Shown: positions 38,373 to 50,570 of the stretch, piece by piece
How the letters are laid out: every line of letters starts with the position of its first letter
Position numbering within the stretch: position 1 is the first letter of the stretch
NCBI RefSeq assembly: GCF_017591435.1
Contig: NC_059286.1
Span: 780,001 to 844,000, forward strand
DNA from: Portunus trituberculatus
Taxonomy: Eukaryota > Arthropoda > Malacostraca > Decapoda > Portunidae
Length of the DNA: 64,000 nt
Direction of reading: 5' to 3'
The notes under the pieces: model-generated
The model's database searches: none
Told to the model about the DNA's origin: nothing
The model's input: the letters and a program-made list of their open reading frames with translations, nothing else
Program-made: the position numbers and the translations under genes

Positions 38373-39387
38373 ATGGATAGACCGGTAAGGAATAAATTAC
38401 CAAATTCAAAATATGTTGATGAGGCCCAGGGAGCAAAACCGAAAGTGGCCAGTCAAAACATGAGTCCAGCTTCAACAGGGGCAACATTGCAAGGTAGATT
38501 GGTGATGTTGGAGAAGAGATTTGAGGAGTTAGTGAAGGAATTAAAAGTTCAGAGGAGTGAGGAGGAGCAGGATAGAGAATTCCGCAAGGCTTTGAAGGAA
38601 AGAGTTAAGAGACTGGAGGAAAATGAAAAACGATTGGTGGATGAGAATGCGCATTTGAAGGTGGAGGTTGAAAAATACAAGAGACGGTTGGAGGAGAAAA
38701 TGGAGAGTAGTAAAGGAGAAAGATGACTTTAAGGAAATGATTAGTGAGCAGAATGAAAGGTTTGAAAGGGAATGGGAACTGAAGAAAACACAATGGACTG
38801 AGTCGAGGGAAGCAGAGATGGTTGGATTACAAGAAATAATTAAAGATCAGTTGAAGGAAGACAAAAAAGAAAGGTCCAAGGAACTGGTTAATGTAATGAA
38901 GAATAAGGAAACATTGATAAGGAAATAGCAGAAAAGAAGAAGAGTGTGTTAATATTTGGGATGAAAGAACAAAATATAACATATAAGCCTAAGAGAATTA
39001 AGGAAGAATTGAAAACGGTAAGAGATCTGTTCAAAAATCTAAATGATGATGAAAAAAGACCTACAAGAAGAAGTGGAAGAGATCCATAGACTGGGTCCGT
39101 ATAAGGAGGGAGTGAACAGACCGATTAAAGTAGTACTGAAGTCACAACAATCTGCGGAGGATGTCCTATATAGAACATCAAAGTTAAGAGAGATAGAAGG
39201 TTGTAAAGAGGTGTTTGTGAGAAAGAATAGAAATGAGGAAGAGAGGAGAAGATATAAGGAATTGGTGGAAGAGGCGAGAAGGAAAAATGATGAGCGGTCT
39301 GAGGAGGAAAGAGAAAAGTTTTTGGAGAGTTATAGGAGAGAGTCAGAAAGTGGTATGTGGAAAGAAGGAATACGGAGGAACCCCTAG
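38373..39387 (+). pseudogene. LINE-C1 ORF1 (coiled coil)
   Basis: Begins MDRPVRNKLPNSKYVDEAQG. A long Glu/Lys-rich coiled coil follows (LVKELKVQRSEEEQDREFRK, RLEENEKRLVDENAHLKVEV). After frame changes near 38710 and 38930 it continues into a segment LGPYKEGVNRPIKVVLKSQQ and LREIEGCKEVFVRKNRNEEE, which recurs in the second copy and looks like the nucleic-acid-binding C-terminal part of ORF1. ORF1 proteins coat LINE RNA. It ends at 39387, just before the endonuclease ORF. Confidence 0.7.
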
Positions 39388-39408
39388 AGGAGCAGTGGGT
39401 GGACCGTA

Positions 39409-40380
39409 ATGTATACTAATATAGATGGGATACTGTCAAGTAGATTGGAATTGCAAGACTATATGATGGTGGAGAAGCCTGATATAGTGTGTTTGACTGA
39501 GACAAAATTGCATGAAAAACAAAGATAAATTTGGATAATAAATATAATATATGGAGAAAGGATAGAGAGTAAAGGTGGAGGAGGAGTTATGATTATGACG
39601 AAGAAATAAATAAATGTGGATAAGGTTTGGTATGGGAAGAACAACGCAGAAGTGATAAGCATAAGGATAAAAAGTGATGGAAAAGAATTAATAATCATGG
39701 TGACCTATGTACCTCCTAAAACAAATTCTTGGACATTAAGGGAATACGACAATATGATCAAGGATACTTTACAGAGTTTGGAAAGTGTATTATCTGGAAA
39801 AGAAAGGTGATACTAGTAGGAGATTTTAATTGTAAGGAGGTGGATTGGGAAAATCTAGTAAGTGGTGTTGGAGAGGAAGCATGGGAGAGAGATTTCTTAA
39901 TCTAATGATGGAAAATATGATGGAACAGAGGGTGAAGGAAAATACTAGATATAGAGGAGATGATGAACCGGCTAGACTGGATTTGGTGTTAACAAGAGAA
40001 GTGTACCTATGTGGAGATATACAATACAAGTGTCCTTTGGGAAAGAGTGATCATGTGGTTATGGAAATGCAGATAGCAACAACACAGCGAAGGAAGGACG
40101 AGACATACAGGAGTGGTAGATTGAATTATAGAAAGATGGACACAGAAAGTTTGAAAAATTATTTCAGAAAATTAGATTGGGAGGAGATGTTACAAATCAG
40201 AGAAGTGCAAAAGAAATATGAGATTTTTATGAAATATTATAAAGAAGGAGTTATGAAATTTGTACCAAAGTATAAACCAAGAGAGGAAGGAAGAAAGGAT
40301 TGGTTTAATGCAACTTGTGTTAAGGCTAAGGAAAAGAGAGATGTGGCTTGGAAAAGATGGAAAAGAGCAGGAATATACTA
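39409..40380 (+). pseudogene. LINE-C1 endonuclease region
   Basis: Endonuclease of a CR1-like LINE: MYTNIDGILSSRLELQDYMM, KPDIVCLTETKL (39470-39510), GGGGVMIM, MVTYVPPKTNSWT, VILVGDFNCKEVDWEN and LDLVLTR...CPLGKSDHVVME, the conserved SDH motif near 40040. Stops after KLHEKQR and after MTKK, and a frame change near 39810, interrupt it. Confidence 0.75.
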
Positions 40381-40689
40381 AATAAGGAGAATTATAGAGT
40401 GGCAAGAAATGAGTATGTGAGGGTAAGGAGGAGGAAGAAAGAAAATTTGAAAAGATATTGTAGACAAGAGTAAGGAACATCCAAAATTGTTTTACAGGTT
40501 CATAAATGGTAAACTTAAAAGAGAGAGTCCATTGAAAGATTAAAAGGAGAGCAAGGGATAGTAGATGACCCTAAGAATATAGCGGAATTGCTAAATAATA
40601 GGTTTCAGCAAGTATTTACTAAAGAAACAATGTTTGTAAAGCCACAGAATGTACAAGGAAATGTGCACATGGATGACATTAAGATACCT

Positions 40690-42211
40690 AAAAGGAGTTA
40701 TATAAAATGTTGGAGGAACTTAAAGATGATAAAGCGATGGGACCAGATGAAGTTTCAGGAAAATTATTGAAGGAGTGTAGAGAAGAATTGATTGATCCAT
40801 TATATGATATTATAAGGTGCTCATTAGAAACAGGGAAGTACCAGTAGAGTGGAAGAGAGCTGAAGTGGTGCCCATTTATAAGGGAGGCAGTAAGGAAGAG
40901 CCTCTTAACTATAGACCTGTGTCTCTAACAAGTGTGGTCGGTAAGATTTGTGAGAGGGTGATAAAGAAATATTGGATACGGTTCCTGGAGGATCATAAGT
41001 TATTATCGGATCATCAATTTGGCTTCAGGAAAGGGAGGTCATGTGTAACAAATCTACTGAGCTTTTATTCAAGAGTGGTTGACAAAATACAGAGAGAGAG
41101 GGATGGATGGACTGTGTATATTTGGATTTAAAGAAAGCTTTTGACAAGGTACCTCACGAGAGACTGTTATGGAAAGTAGAGATTTATGGAGGACTGAAAG
41201 GAAAAGTGTTAAAGTGGATGGAAAACTACTTGAGATGGAGGGAGATGAGAACGGTAATAAGGGATGCAAAGTCGGACTGGTTGGTGGTGGAGAGTGGAGT
41301 CCCACAAGGCTCAGTGCTGGCACCAATACTTTTCCTGGTATATATAATGACATGCCAGAGGAGTAAACAGTTATATTAATTTGTTTGCGGATGATGCGAA
41401 GTTGTGTAGGTGTGTGAAGAGTGAAGAAGATTGTGAAATTTTACAGGCAGACCTGGATAAGATTTGGGAGTGGAGCAAGAGGTGGCAAATGGAATTTAAT
41501 CTGAGCAAAAGTCATGTGATGGAGATGGGAAGAGTGGAAGACGGCCAAGAGGGTCATATAAGATGGGTGAAGAAGTAGTGTTGAAAAAGGTGGAAAAGGA
41601 AAAGGATTTGGGAGTGATAATACAAGACCATGGGCAGTTTGAGGCTCATATTGATAAGATGTTTGGAGAAACGTATAATTTGATAAAAAATATTGGATTA
41701 GCCTTCCATTATATGGATAAAGATATGATGAAGAAATTAATTAGTATGGTAATTAGACCAAGATTGGAATATGCTGGAGTGGTTTGGTCCCCTTATAAAA
41801 AGAAGCATATAAGGAAGTTGGAGAGATTGCAGAGAATGGCAACAAAAATGGTTCCGGAATTGGCAGAAATGACCTATGAGGAGAGATTAAAAGAAATGAA
41901 TTTGCCTACCTTGGAACAAAGAAGAGAAAGAGGAGATTTAATACAGGTTTATAAACTGTTGAATGGACTGGATGAAGTGGATAATGAGCAAATGATGTTG
42001 AGAGAGGAAAACTTAAATAGAACTACAAGATCGCATAGTAAAAAGATAGCCAAGGAATATGCTTGAAGGATGTGAAAAATATAGTTTCCCACAAAGATGT
42101 GTGGAGGTGTGGAATGGTTTGAGTGAGGAGGTGGTGTCAGCAAGGAGTGTGCATAGTTTTAAAGGAAAGTTGGATGTGTGTAGATATGGAGACGGGGCCA
42201 CACGAGTATGA
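40690..42211 (+). pseudogene. LINE-C1 reverse transcriptase and tail
   Basis: RT motifs: KAMGPDEVSGKLLKE near 40735, VPVEWKRAEVVPIYKGGS, NYRPVSLTSVVGKICERV (40910-40960), HQFGFRKGRSCVTNLLSFYS, DLKKAFDKVPHERLLW (41127-41175), ESGVPQGSVLAPILFL, FADDAKLCRCVKSEEDCEIL (41381-41440). A C-terminal region follows: LGVIIQDHGQFEAHIDKMF, IRPRLEYAGVVWSPYKK, LERLQRMATKMVPEL, and the ending ARSVHSFKGKLDVC. Single-base breaks near 40760, 41125, 41350 and 42060 split it. The catalytic ADD is intact. Confidence 0.85.
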
Positions 42212-42220
42212 TACCCAGGC

Positions 42221-42257
42221 CCTGTAAAATTACAACTAGGTGAATACAACTAGGTGA

Positions 42258-42308
<51 letters not shown>
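42221..42308 (+). repeat. LINE-C 3' tail repeats and (CA)n
   Basis: After GGCCCTGTAAAATTACAAC the phrase CTAGGTGAATACAA occurs twice, then a CA run to 42308. CR1/L2-type LINEs end in short tandem repeats rather than poly(A), so this is read as the element's natural 3' end. Confidence 0.65.
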
Positions 42309-42309
<1 letters not shown>

Positions 42310-42707
42310 TAGATAGAATTTTGGACAGATAATGACAGATGGACCAATTGAAGGATGATAAATACATGGTATCTGGTGTAGTGTTCATAGCAGTGAGTAG
42401 GTGATCTAAAGAGGAGTGTGTTGTTGTGGTGTGGTGTGTGGTATGAGATAAGATGGAAATAAGTTGAGTTCAGATGTATTAAGGCCTGGCTAGATCAGAG
42501 ACTGCAGCAGATCAAACAGTGTAACACACACACACAAACACACACACACACACACACACACGAGAGACACGGTTGAGGGCGGACGCACTGGCACAGTTCC
42601 GACGATCAGCTGATCTTCACTACACCGGTTGTATAGTATTTACAGTGGCCTGGGCAGGTAGTGTGGACTCATTTTTTTTTCTTCATGAAATAAATTATTA
42701 ATGAATA
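42309..42707. other. Spacer and LINE-C2 leader, no gene seen
   Basis: Contains a CA run (42523-42561) and AT-rich sequence leading into the next LINE copy. No frame of note. Confidence 0.4.
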
Positions 42708-43740
42708 ATGAGTGAAAAAGAGATTCCATCCAAATGCAGACATGAGAATAGAGAAGGGCTGATGATGACTATGTTGGTGAGGGAGAACGCGATTCAAGGG
42801 TTCGATACGACGACAACTTCACTACTTAAGAGAGTGTCAAATATTGAATGTAAACTAGATAAACTGATAAAGGAGAAGATGGAAATGAAAGAGAATAAAG
42901 AACAGGAAATGGAGTTTATAAGACTGAGAGAAAGGATAAGAAAAGTGGAAGAAAATGAAGCTAGGCTAAGAGCGGAAAACGAAGAACTAAAAAAGGAAGT
43001 AGCTAACTACAAGAAGCAGATGGAAGAAGGACTCGGTAAAGCCGAGAAAGAAAAGGAGAAGCTGAAAGATCTAGTAAACAAGGAAGAGGAAAGAGTACAG
43101 AACGTGATTAAAAAAGAAGTACAAGCATGGAGAGTCCAAGATAAGAAAGATAAGGCTGATTTTCAGGAGGTGATTCAAGAACAACTTAAAGAAAAAGAAG
43201 AAAATATGACAAACAAAATGATAGGAGTCCTCAAGACAAAAGAAAATCTAGTTAGAGAAATTGCAGAAAAAAGAAGAGTGTAGTCGTATTTGGAATAAAA
43301 GAAAAAATATAAAATATAGACCAAAAGAGAAAAGAAGAAATGAAATCAGTCAAAGACCTACTGAAGAATCTTAATGACGAAGATAGGCAGAACTTGGAAG
43401 AGGAAGTAGAAGAAATAAACAGAATGGGACCATATCAAGAAGGAAAACGAGACCAATTAAAATATTACTAAAATCACAAGCAGCAACAGAAGAAATATTA
43501 TATAGAACAACAAAACTTAGAGAAACAGAAGGCTGCAAGGATATCTATATAAAGAAAAATAGAAATGAGGAAGAAAGGAAGAGATACAATGAACTGGCAG
43601 CAGCAGTAAGGGAAAAGAATAATGAAAGGTCAGAAGAGGAGAAGAAGGCATTTTTGGAGAATTCTAGGAGACAGGATAAGGAAATGGTATATAAACGAGA
43701 AGGAAGAGAAAAAAGTGGAACAAGTTTAACTAAAAATGAT
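42708..43740 (+). pseudogene. LINE-C2 ORF1
   Basis: Starts MSEKEIPSKCRHENREGLMM. The coiled coil includes EEELRERIRKVEENEARLRA-like heptads and EELKKEVANYKKQMEEGLGK, intact for 191 codons to 43283. Beyond a stop it continues out of frame with the RNA-binding-like region matching LINE-C1 (MGPYQEGKRD, ERKRYNELAAAVREKN). Confidence 0.7.
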
Positions 43741-43757
43741 AAAGGCAAAAGACTAAA

Positions 43758-44520
43758 AATGATGTATACGAACATAGACGGGTTTTATCAAGTAAATTAG
43801 AATTAAGAGATTACATAAGGAAAGAAAATCCAGATATTGTATGCCTGGCTGAAACAAAACTAAATGAGGCAATCAAAATAGTCTTGGATAATAGGTATAA
43901 TGTATGGAGAAGAGACAGAGTGGGTAAAGGAGGAGGAGGAGTCATGATAATGTTAAGGAAGGAGATAGTGATCAATCAAGTGGAATGTGGGAAGGAAAAG
44001 CAGAAGTATTGTATATTAAGATGCATATTAATAAAAAGAGTTAACAATCATTGTAACATATGTGCCACCAAAACAAATTCATGGACCAATCAAGAATATA
44101 AAGACATGATAGATGACACAATAAGGAGTCTAATGAGAATCGTTAAAGAAAGGAGAAAAGTGATATTAGTAGGAGATTTCAACTGTAAAGAAGTGGACTG
44201 GGAAAATTATGAAAGTGGTATGGGGAAGAAGCCTGGGAGAAAGATTCTGAACCTAATGATAGACAATATGATGGACCAGAGAGTAAAGGAATGCACAAGA
44301 TTCAGAGGAAACGACGAGCCGGCGAGATTGGACCTAGTTTTTACAAGGGTATACAAATGAATGACGATATAAGATATAAGTGCCCATTGGGAAAGAGTGA
44401 CCATGCAATATTAGAAATAGATATAGAAGAAGGAAAGGAAGATAGAGACGATTCATACAAAGGAGACCGATTAAATTACAGAAAGGCTGATATTGAGAAT
44501 CTCAAGAACTATTTTAAAAC
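43758..44520 (+). pseudogene. LINE-C2 endonuclease region
   Basis: MMYTNIDGF, NPDIVCLAETKLNEAIKIVL, NVWRRDRVGKGGGGVMIMLR, VILVGDFNCKEVDWENYESG and CPLGKSDHAILEIDI, in several frames. Same order and spacing as LINE-C1. Confidence 0.7.
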
Positions 44521-45015
44521 GTAGACTGGGAGGAGATGGAAAACTCAGAGACAATGCAAGACAAATATAACTTATTTTTGGAAATATACAAAACAGGAGT
44601 CAGGAATATGTCCCAAAATATAGACCAAAAGAAGAAGGAAAGAAAGATTGGTTTAATGCAAGGTGTGCTAGGGCAAAGGAGAAAAGAGATGGAGCATGGA
44701 AAAGGTGGAGGAGAAATAGAATCCAACAAACAAGGAAAACTTCAAGGCAGCGAGAAATGAATATGTTAAGGTGAGGAAGGAAGAGGAAAAGAACTTGAAA
44801 AGATATTGTCGAAAAATGTAAGGAGCAACCAAAATTGTTCTATAGATTCATAAATGGAAAAATTAGGCAAAAAGAAACAATAGAAAGGTTAAAAGGAGAG
44901 AACGGGATGGTGGAAGACCCAAAAGTATGGCAGAACTATTAAATAAAAATTCCAGGAGGTCTTTACTAAAGAATCCAAATTTGAGAGGCCACAGGGTAAT
45001 AGAGAGACAATCTAT

Positions 45016-46070
45016 ATGAAAGAGATTAAAGTAACCAAGCTTGAAATAAAAGAGTTAATGAAGGAACTGGATGAAGAGAAGGCAATGGGACCGGATGAAG
45101 TCTCAGGCAGAATACTGAAAGAATGTAGGGAAGAACTAGCAAGTCCTATATACAACATCATAAAATGCTCAATAGAAAATGGAACAGTGCCAGTAGAATG
45201 GAAAAGAGCTGAGGTGGTTCCCATATATAAGAGTGGAAGGAAAGAAGAACCTTTAAATTACAGACCGGTATCACTAACTAGTGTAATATGCAAGATGTGT
45301 GAAAGAATAATAAAGAAACAATGGATCGAGTTCCTTGAAGACAACAAATTAATATCAAATAGCCAATTTGGTTTTAGAAAAGGACGGTCTTGTGTAACTA
45401 ATTTATTGAGTTTCTATTCTAGAATAGTTGATAGAGTACAAGAGAGAGAGGATGGGTTGACTGCATCTATTTGGATTTAAAAAGGCGTTTGACAAAGTGC
45501 CACATGCAAGATTACTGTGGAAGTTAGAGGAGAAGGGTGGCTTAAAAGGAAGCACATTGAGATGGATAGAAAATTATTTGAGGGGGAGAGAAATAAGGAC
45601 GGTAGTTAAAGATATGAAGTCCAAGTGGAGAGCAGTAGAAAGCGGAGTGCCACAGGGGTCAGTATTGGCACCAATACTTTTCCTCATTTATATTAACGAC
45701 ATGCCAGAAGGAGTGAACAGCTACATAAATTTGTTTGCGGATGATACGAAACTGTGCAGAGTTATAAAGCAAAAGGAGGATTGTGAAATACTGCAAGAAG
45801 ACCTAAATAAGATCTGGGAATGGAGTAAGAAGTGGAAATGGAATTCAATGTGAACAAAAGCCATGTCATGGAAATGGGAAAGAGTGAAAGACGACCTGTG
45901 GGAATCTATAAGATGGGAGATGGAGTAGAACTGGAGAAAGTAAAAAGGAAAAGGACTTAGGAGTGACGATGGAAGAAAACAATCAACCAGTAAGCCATAT
46001 TGATAGAATTTTTAGAGAAACATATAATTTGCTGAGGAATATTGGAGTAGCATTTCACTACATGGACAAA
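45016..46070 (+). pseudogene. LINE-C2 reverse transcriptase, 3' truncated
   Basis: RT motifs as in LINE-C1: EKAMGPDEVSGRILKECREE, VPVEWKRAEVVPIYKSG, NYRPVSLTSVICKMCERI, QFGFRKGRSCVTNLLSFYSR, KAFDKVPHARLLWK (shifted), ESGVPQGSVLAPILFLIYIN, FADDTKLCRVIKQKEDCEIL. The copy loses similarity shortly after NIGVAFHYMDKD at about 46070, well before the tail of the full copy. Confidence 0.8.
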
Positions 46071-46139
46071 GACACCTGCTGTCACCTTCCACGTGTGAGA
46101 TTCTGTCATGTCAAGAGAAACACTAAAGACAATAGGACC

Positions 46140-46505
46140 TTCATGTTAGCAGATACGAGATAGCACGAGGACAGGTCTGAGAGTTTACCAGAGAAAGGAA
46201 TGAAAGATTGAAAGTACTGGTTAACTTTTACATTAGAGAATTGGACAGATAAATGTGTGGAAGGAAGAAGAAGGCTTTGTACAGCAAGATTGAAGTGGGG
46301 GGGAGGGGAGATGGGAGACATACATTTAGCAAGATCAGCAGAGCAGTTAGTAAGAGAAGGAACTTTGCAGCGAGCGGTAAAAAACAGGGTATAGACCAAA
46401 CGGTACTCTTTACATGGGTGGATAAGGCCCTTGTACAGAGTTGGTATTGGGAGGGCGGGGATGAGAAGACCTGGTAGAGACGCCTCAGAATGCCGAACTT
46501 CATAG
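46140..46505 (-). pseudogene. LINE-J 3' fragment
   Basis: Minus-strand phrases SLTNCSADLAKCMSPI and FSNVKVNQYFQSFIPFSGKL correspond to the LINE-J C-terminal region (ELANCLPSP, NARVNQYLHSFIPYTGKLW) at 14240-14410. Confidence 0.6.
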
Positions 46506-46651
46506 AAAGATGAGAAGTAACATTTTCAGTTTCGATTACGAGTAAGTGGCAGACCGAGGATATTCACTGTAGAAGAGAAGGACAGTTGATTGTAATAAGA
46601 CGTAACAGTTTTCTGGAAGATTGTGTCAAGCTAACTATGAATTTAACACTA

Positions 46652-46869
46652 CAATCAACCCTTCTATCGTGACTTCAGCTATCGCGCACCCGTGAAAAGC
46701 TGCTAAAATTTCACAATCGCGACCTGAGATGCCTACTATTGCGTCATGGATATCTGAGCGCTCATTGGCCAAAAACCGCCTTTCCGCCAAGATCAATTCG
46801 GCTATCGCGTTTTCGGCTATAGCGCGGGTATCTCGACGCCAATTGGACGCGATAGCCGAGGGTTAAGTG
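46652..46869. mobile_element. Tigger/pogo-like MITE
   Basis: 218 bp between TA dinucleotides (46650-46651 and 46870-46871). The left end is CAATCAACCCTTCTATCG; the right end, complemented, is CACTTAACCCTCGGCTATCG. The TATCGCG wording recurs inside. TA target plus these ends fits a Tc1-mariner (Tigger) non-autonomous element. No coding capacity. Confidence 0.75.
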
Positions 46870-47072
46870 TACCTGCTACGTTTTCTATGCCCAAATAAGA
46901 AATGTTACAAAGAAGGCGAGAAAATAGGCATTCTGTTGGAGCTGTTGACTTCCTGAATGGTTTTAAGTCTCTGAAAAGATAGACGTGAAAAGGTGAAAGG
47001 TAGTTAGCATCATCAGCATCATCAGCATCAGTAACATCACAGATCTCTACACTACGTCTACATATCTTGCAG

Positions 47073-47262
47073 TGGTGCAGTGGAACCATGCGTGCTGTGT
47101 CAGAGGGGTTTCCAAGCGCACAGGTTCGAATCCTGTCGACGGTCTGAGTGCAGGTTGGGCTTCCTCACTCAGGGCAACAGTTGAAATAGGAGGTACCCTA
47201 AAAAGTATCCTCTTTACCCCAGAAATGCCGTGAAATGCCCACAGGTTATAAAAAAATAAATC
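47073..47262 (+). repeat. tRNA-derived SINE
   Basis: An A-box-like TGGTGCAGTGGAACC near 47073 and a B-box GGTTCGAATCC at 47123-47133 have tRNA promoter spacing. An unrelated body and an A-rich end (ATAAAAAAATAAAT, about 47248-47261) follow. No clover-leaf closure, so it is a SINE and not a tRNA gene. Confidence 0.65.
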
Positions 47263-47373
47263 TGAAAAGGTTTACATGTGCCTCCTTGTCACAGTGCAAA
47301 TGATAGAAGACATCACACACCACACACTCCAGCGATGTATTATCAGCATGCCTTGACACTACATAAGGTCACT

Positions 47374-47515
47374 TCATAAAACATACTCGCTTTGTAAAGG
47401 AACTATTTCCACAGGGAGAGATGGCATTTGACCAGACATAAAACAGTTAGCCAGGTGGACTCTCATTTCATCTTCAGTCAAATTTTGAGGCTCTGGAGAC
47501 CAACCCAAGCGAAGA
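47374..47515 (-). CDS. Integrase-derived gene: possible last coding exon
   Basis: Follows an acceptor-like GTGCCACTAG on the minus strand and supplies the single base needed to complete the codon left open by the exon at 48601-48723. It then runs 46 codons to a TGA (RLGWSPEPQNLTEDEMRVHL ... PLQSEYVL). No domain recognised. Phase match and open length are the only support; the true last exon could lie elsewhere. Confidence 0.35.
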
Positions 47516-47994
47516 CTAGTGGCACAAGCAATAGTAAATGGGCCTCAATCTTTGTTGTTTGATATTTGCATCATCTGCGCTAATAGAAGAGGTGTGGCAT
47601 TTCGGCAGTTCAACGAGGTAGTTAGCCACCCACCTGGCAACGAAACTATTGATCACAGGCTCCCTTCCACTGTAGTTCTCATTTTACTGTTATTATTGTT
47701 GTTTTTGCTGTTTTGTTGTTATTTTTGTTGTTTTTGTTGTTTTTATGGTTGTAGTTCTCCTTTTGAGTGTGTTACCGATACAATGAATATTACTATTGAC
47801 ACGCTGGATCTGAACAAAACAAGTGTGCGGCGTTTTAATATGAGCAAGGTTGTTACTTGTAAAAACAACACAAGACTGAAACATATAGGAAACAATCCTG
47901 TAGTACAATGTCTATTGTCTTCGTTAAACTTCTTTCCATGATATAGGTACATACATACATACATATATCCTGACTGTCTCCTCCAAGAAGAGGG

Positions 47995-48430
47995 GAAACT
48001 AAGACAAAGCACAATACTTTTTTTTTTCATTTTATGGAAGTGGGTGAGCTGCCAAGGGCAACAAAAAATAAATAAATAAATGAAAAAATAAAATAAAAAA
48101 GGCCCACTGGAACCACAGTCCCAATATCTGAAGGAATAAGGTGAAAGCCTGAGAAAAATGTCTTGACACCTCTCTTCAAAGAAGTAAGTTATTGGAAGAT
48201 GGAAATACACAGGCAGGTAGGGAGTTCTAGAGTCTACCAGTGAAAAATATGAATAATTGAGAATACTGGTTAACATTTGAATTAAAGGGTTGGACAGAAT
48301 AGGGATGAGAGGAAGAAGAAAGCCTTGTGCAGCAAGGTCACAGGAGGAGAGGAGGCATGCAGTCAGCAAGATCAATAGAGCAGTTAGCATGAAACCAATG
48401 ATAAAAGATGGAAAGGGAGGCAACATTTTG
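47995..48430 (-). pseudogene. LINE-J 3' end fragment in intron
   Basis: Minus-strand coding FSLVDSRTPYLPVYFHLPIT and ALLILLTACLLSSCDLAAQG corresponds to the LINE-J C-terminal and 3' untranslated region. A T run at 48018-48028 is the complement of its A-rich tail. It lies in the intron between the exons at 47515 and 48601. Confidence 0.65.
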
Positions 48431-48600
48431 TCAGTGAGAAAGAGGCTGAAGACAGTCAGTCAGACATTTACACTCATGTACTTTGGTTCCATTAACTCAT
48501 GCAGGGCAAATTTTATTATTACTACATCATACTGGTACATGGCATCAAGGTGATATCATATGGAAAAGATTGGTGGAGGCCAAACACTAATGATACAAAC

Positions 48601-48723
48601 CTTGAATCATTGAGCCTCTTCAGATATGGCTTTAGCTGACCATAGGGAACCCGGGAAGCAATTTTTTTGCCACTCTGTTCAGATTCCAGGGTTACTCGCC
48701 TGGATGAATCTATGTCTAGAACT
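48601..48723 (-). CDS. Integrase-derived gene: exon with RVTLESE/YGQLKPYLKR
   Basis: Minus-strand exon of 123 bp between a TTTTTTTTGCAG acceptor and a GTTTGT donor. One base plus 40 codons plus two bases: reads VLDIDSSRRVTLESEQSGKK then IASRVPYGQLKPYLKR. It continues naturally from WTGPYK of the exon at 49605-49764, as the segment after the GPY/F motif does in Gypsy and Ginger-type integrases. The single starting base A completes the Lys codon left open there. Too short to be called by ORF length, but motif order and phase are specific. Confidence 0.75.
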
Positions 48724-48726
48724 CTG

Positions 48727-48933
<207 letters not shown>

Positions 48934-49039
48934 ATTAATTAAAAAATTAAGTTAGATTTTTTCAATTTAGTTTTTACTTTTTTCTTTTTCTTTTTTCTTT
49001 TTATGCTAAGGCCTATAGTGCCTGTAGGTATACTTGAAG

Positions 49040-49315
49040 AGTATGTATAGGAAGCGCTGTTCAACTTCCACCCATTAGTGGCGCAGGCAATTTCATAGTG
49101 GTACCCATATTAGGGCCCATATCACCACCCAAGCACATCTTTGGTGTAATCAACTAGAACCTGGGTATCATGGTGACATGTAGCTAACTAAACCACTCGA
49201 CAAATGGCATAGCTTCAAAGTAATATGTGGTAGGATTTGATTCTACGTGCAGACATCTGCCTGATCACACATTCACCACCTTATCCACTACACCACTGCC
49301 TCCACCTAAATCATC
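49040..49315 (-). repeat. tRNA-derived SINE, minus strand
   Basis: Complemented, the right end reads GGCAGTGGTGTAGTGGATAA (A-box-like) and, about 50 bp on, GTAGAATCAAATCCTACC (B-box-like). A body of about 200 bp follows. No other copy in the window confirms the 3' border. Confidence 0.5.
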
Positions 49316-49413
49316 ACTGTGCTTCCCTGCATTTCGTTTGACAACTAAATGGGATGAAGTGAGGAAACTCGAGCCCTTTCCTCTGTAATTTTAGCCTGCA
49401 GATGTAAGAGGGA

Positions 49414-49528
49414 ACAAAAGGCACAACAAGGGAGTTTAAGATCCCCTCCTCTGTATAATTGCCCTGGGAAAAGAGCAGAGGGGAGTATTTTAACTCCCCT
49501 AAAAGTCCCCTAGTTGTGCATTCCTTTG
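49414..49528. repeat. Imperfect hairpin in intron
   Basis: Facing arms: GGGAGTTTAAGATCCCCTCC with GGGGAGTATTTTAACTCCC inside, and an outer pair GGCACAACAAGGGA with CTAGTTGTGCATTCC. It looks like a small fold-back MITE or processed hairpin source. Confidence 0.55.
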
Positions 49529-49604
49529 GCTACCCAATTTCATGGTGGAAAAAGCCTAATTACATGGAAAAATATTAGTGATGTAAATTTAGAGGCCTAC
49601 TCAC

Positions 49605-49764
49605 TTGTACGGACCAGTCCATTTCGGTTCAGTTTTTCCTCCCTTCCTGGTTTCATTTCTCATATTCATTTTCAGCACCGATATTCCAGACTCGATGTGA
49701 AAAGCACGGACTCCCTTCTTCATTCTACTATCGTACTCCTCCTTTTGCTTTTCCTGGGCAGCAG
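49605..49764 (-). CDS. Integrase-derived gene: exon with GPY/F region, cut by LTR-5
   Basis: Minus-strand frame AAQEKQKEEYDSRMKKGVRA ... NMRNETRKGGKTEPKWTGPY, ending two bases into a Lys codon at a GTGAGTAGG donor. This is the helical linker plus GPY/F entry of a Gypsy/Ginger integrase C-terminal region (AQEKQK.YD ... RKGGK.xxKW.GPY). The 5' LTR of LTR-5 starts at the very next base (49765). The matching acceptor (CTTTTATGCAG) lies beyond LTR-5 at 62274-62284, so the insertion fell within a few codons of the exon start. Confidence 0.75.

Positions 49765-50570
<806 letters not shown>

Noticed and set aside
47123..47133. A tRNA gene at the B-box GGTTCGAATCC
   Set aside because: The acceptor stem does not close and no anticodon arm of proper geometry was found. 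A SINE head explains it.
47743..48426. A 227-codon minus-strand frame
   Set aside because: Its first part is LINE-J 3' region and its later part is low-complexity sequence; no single protein.
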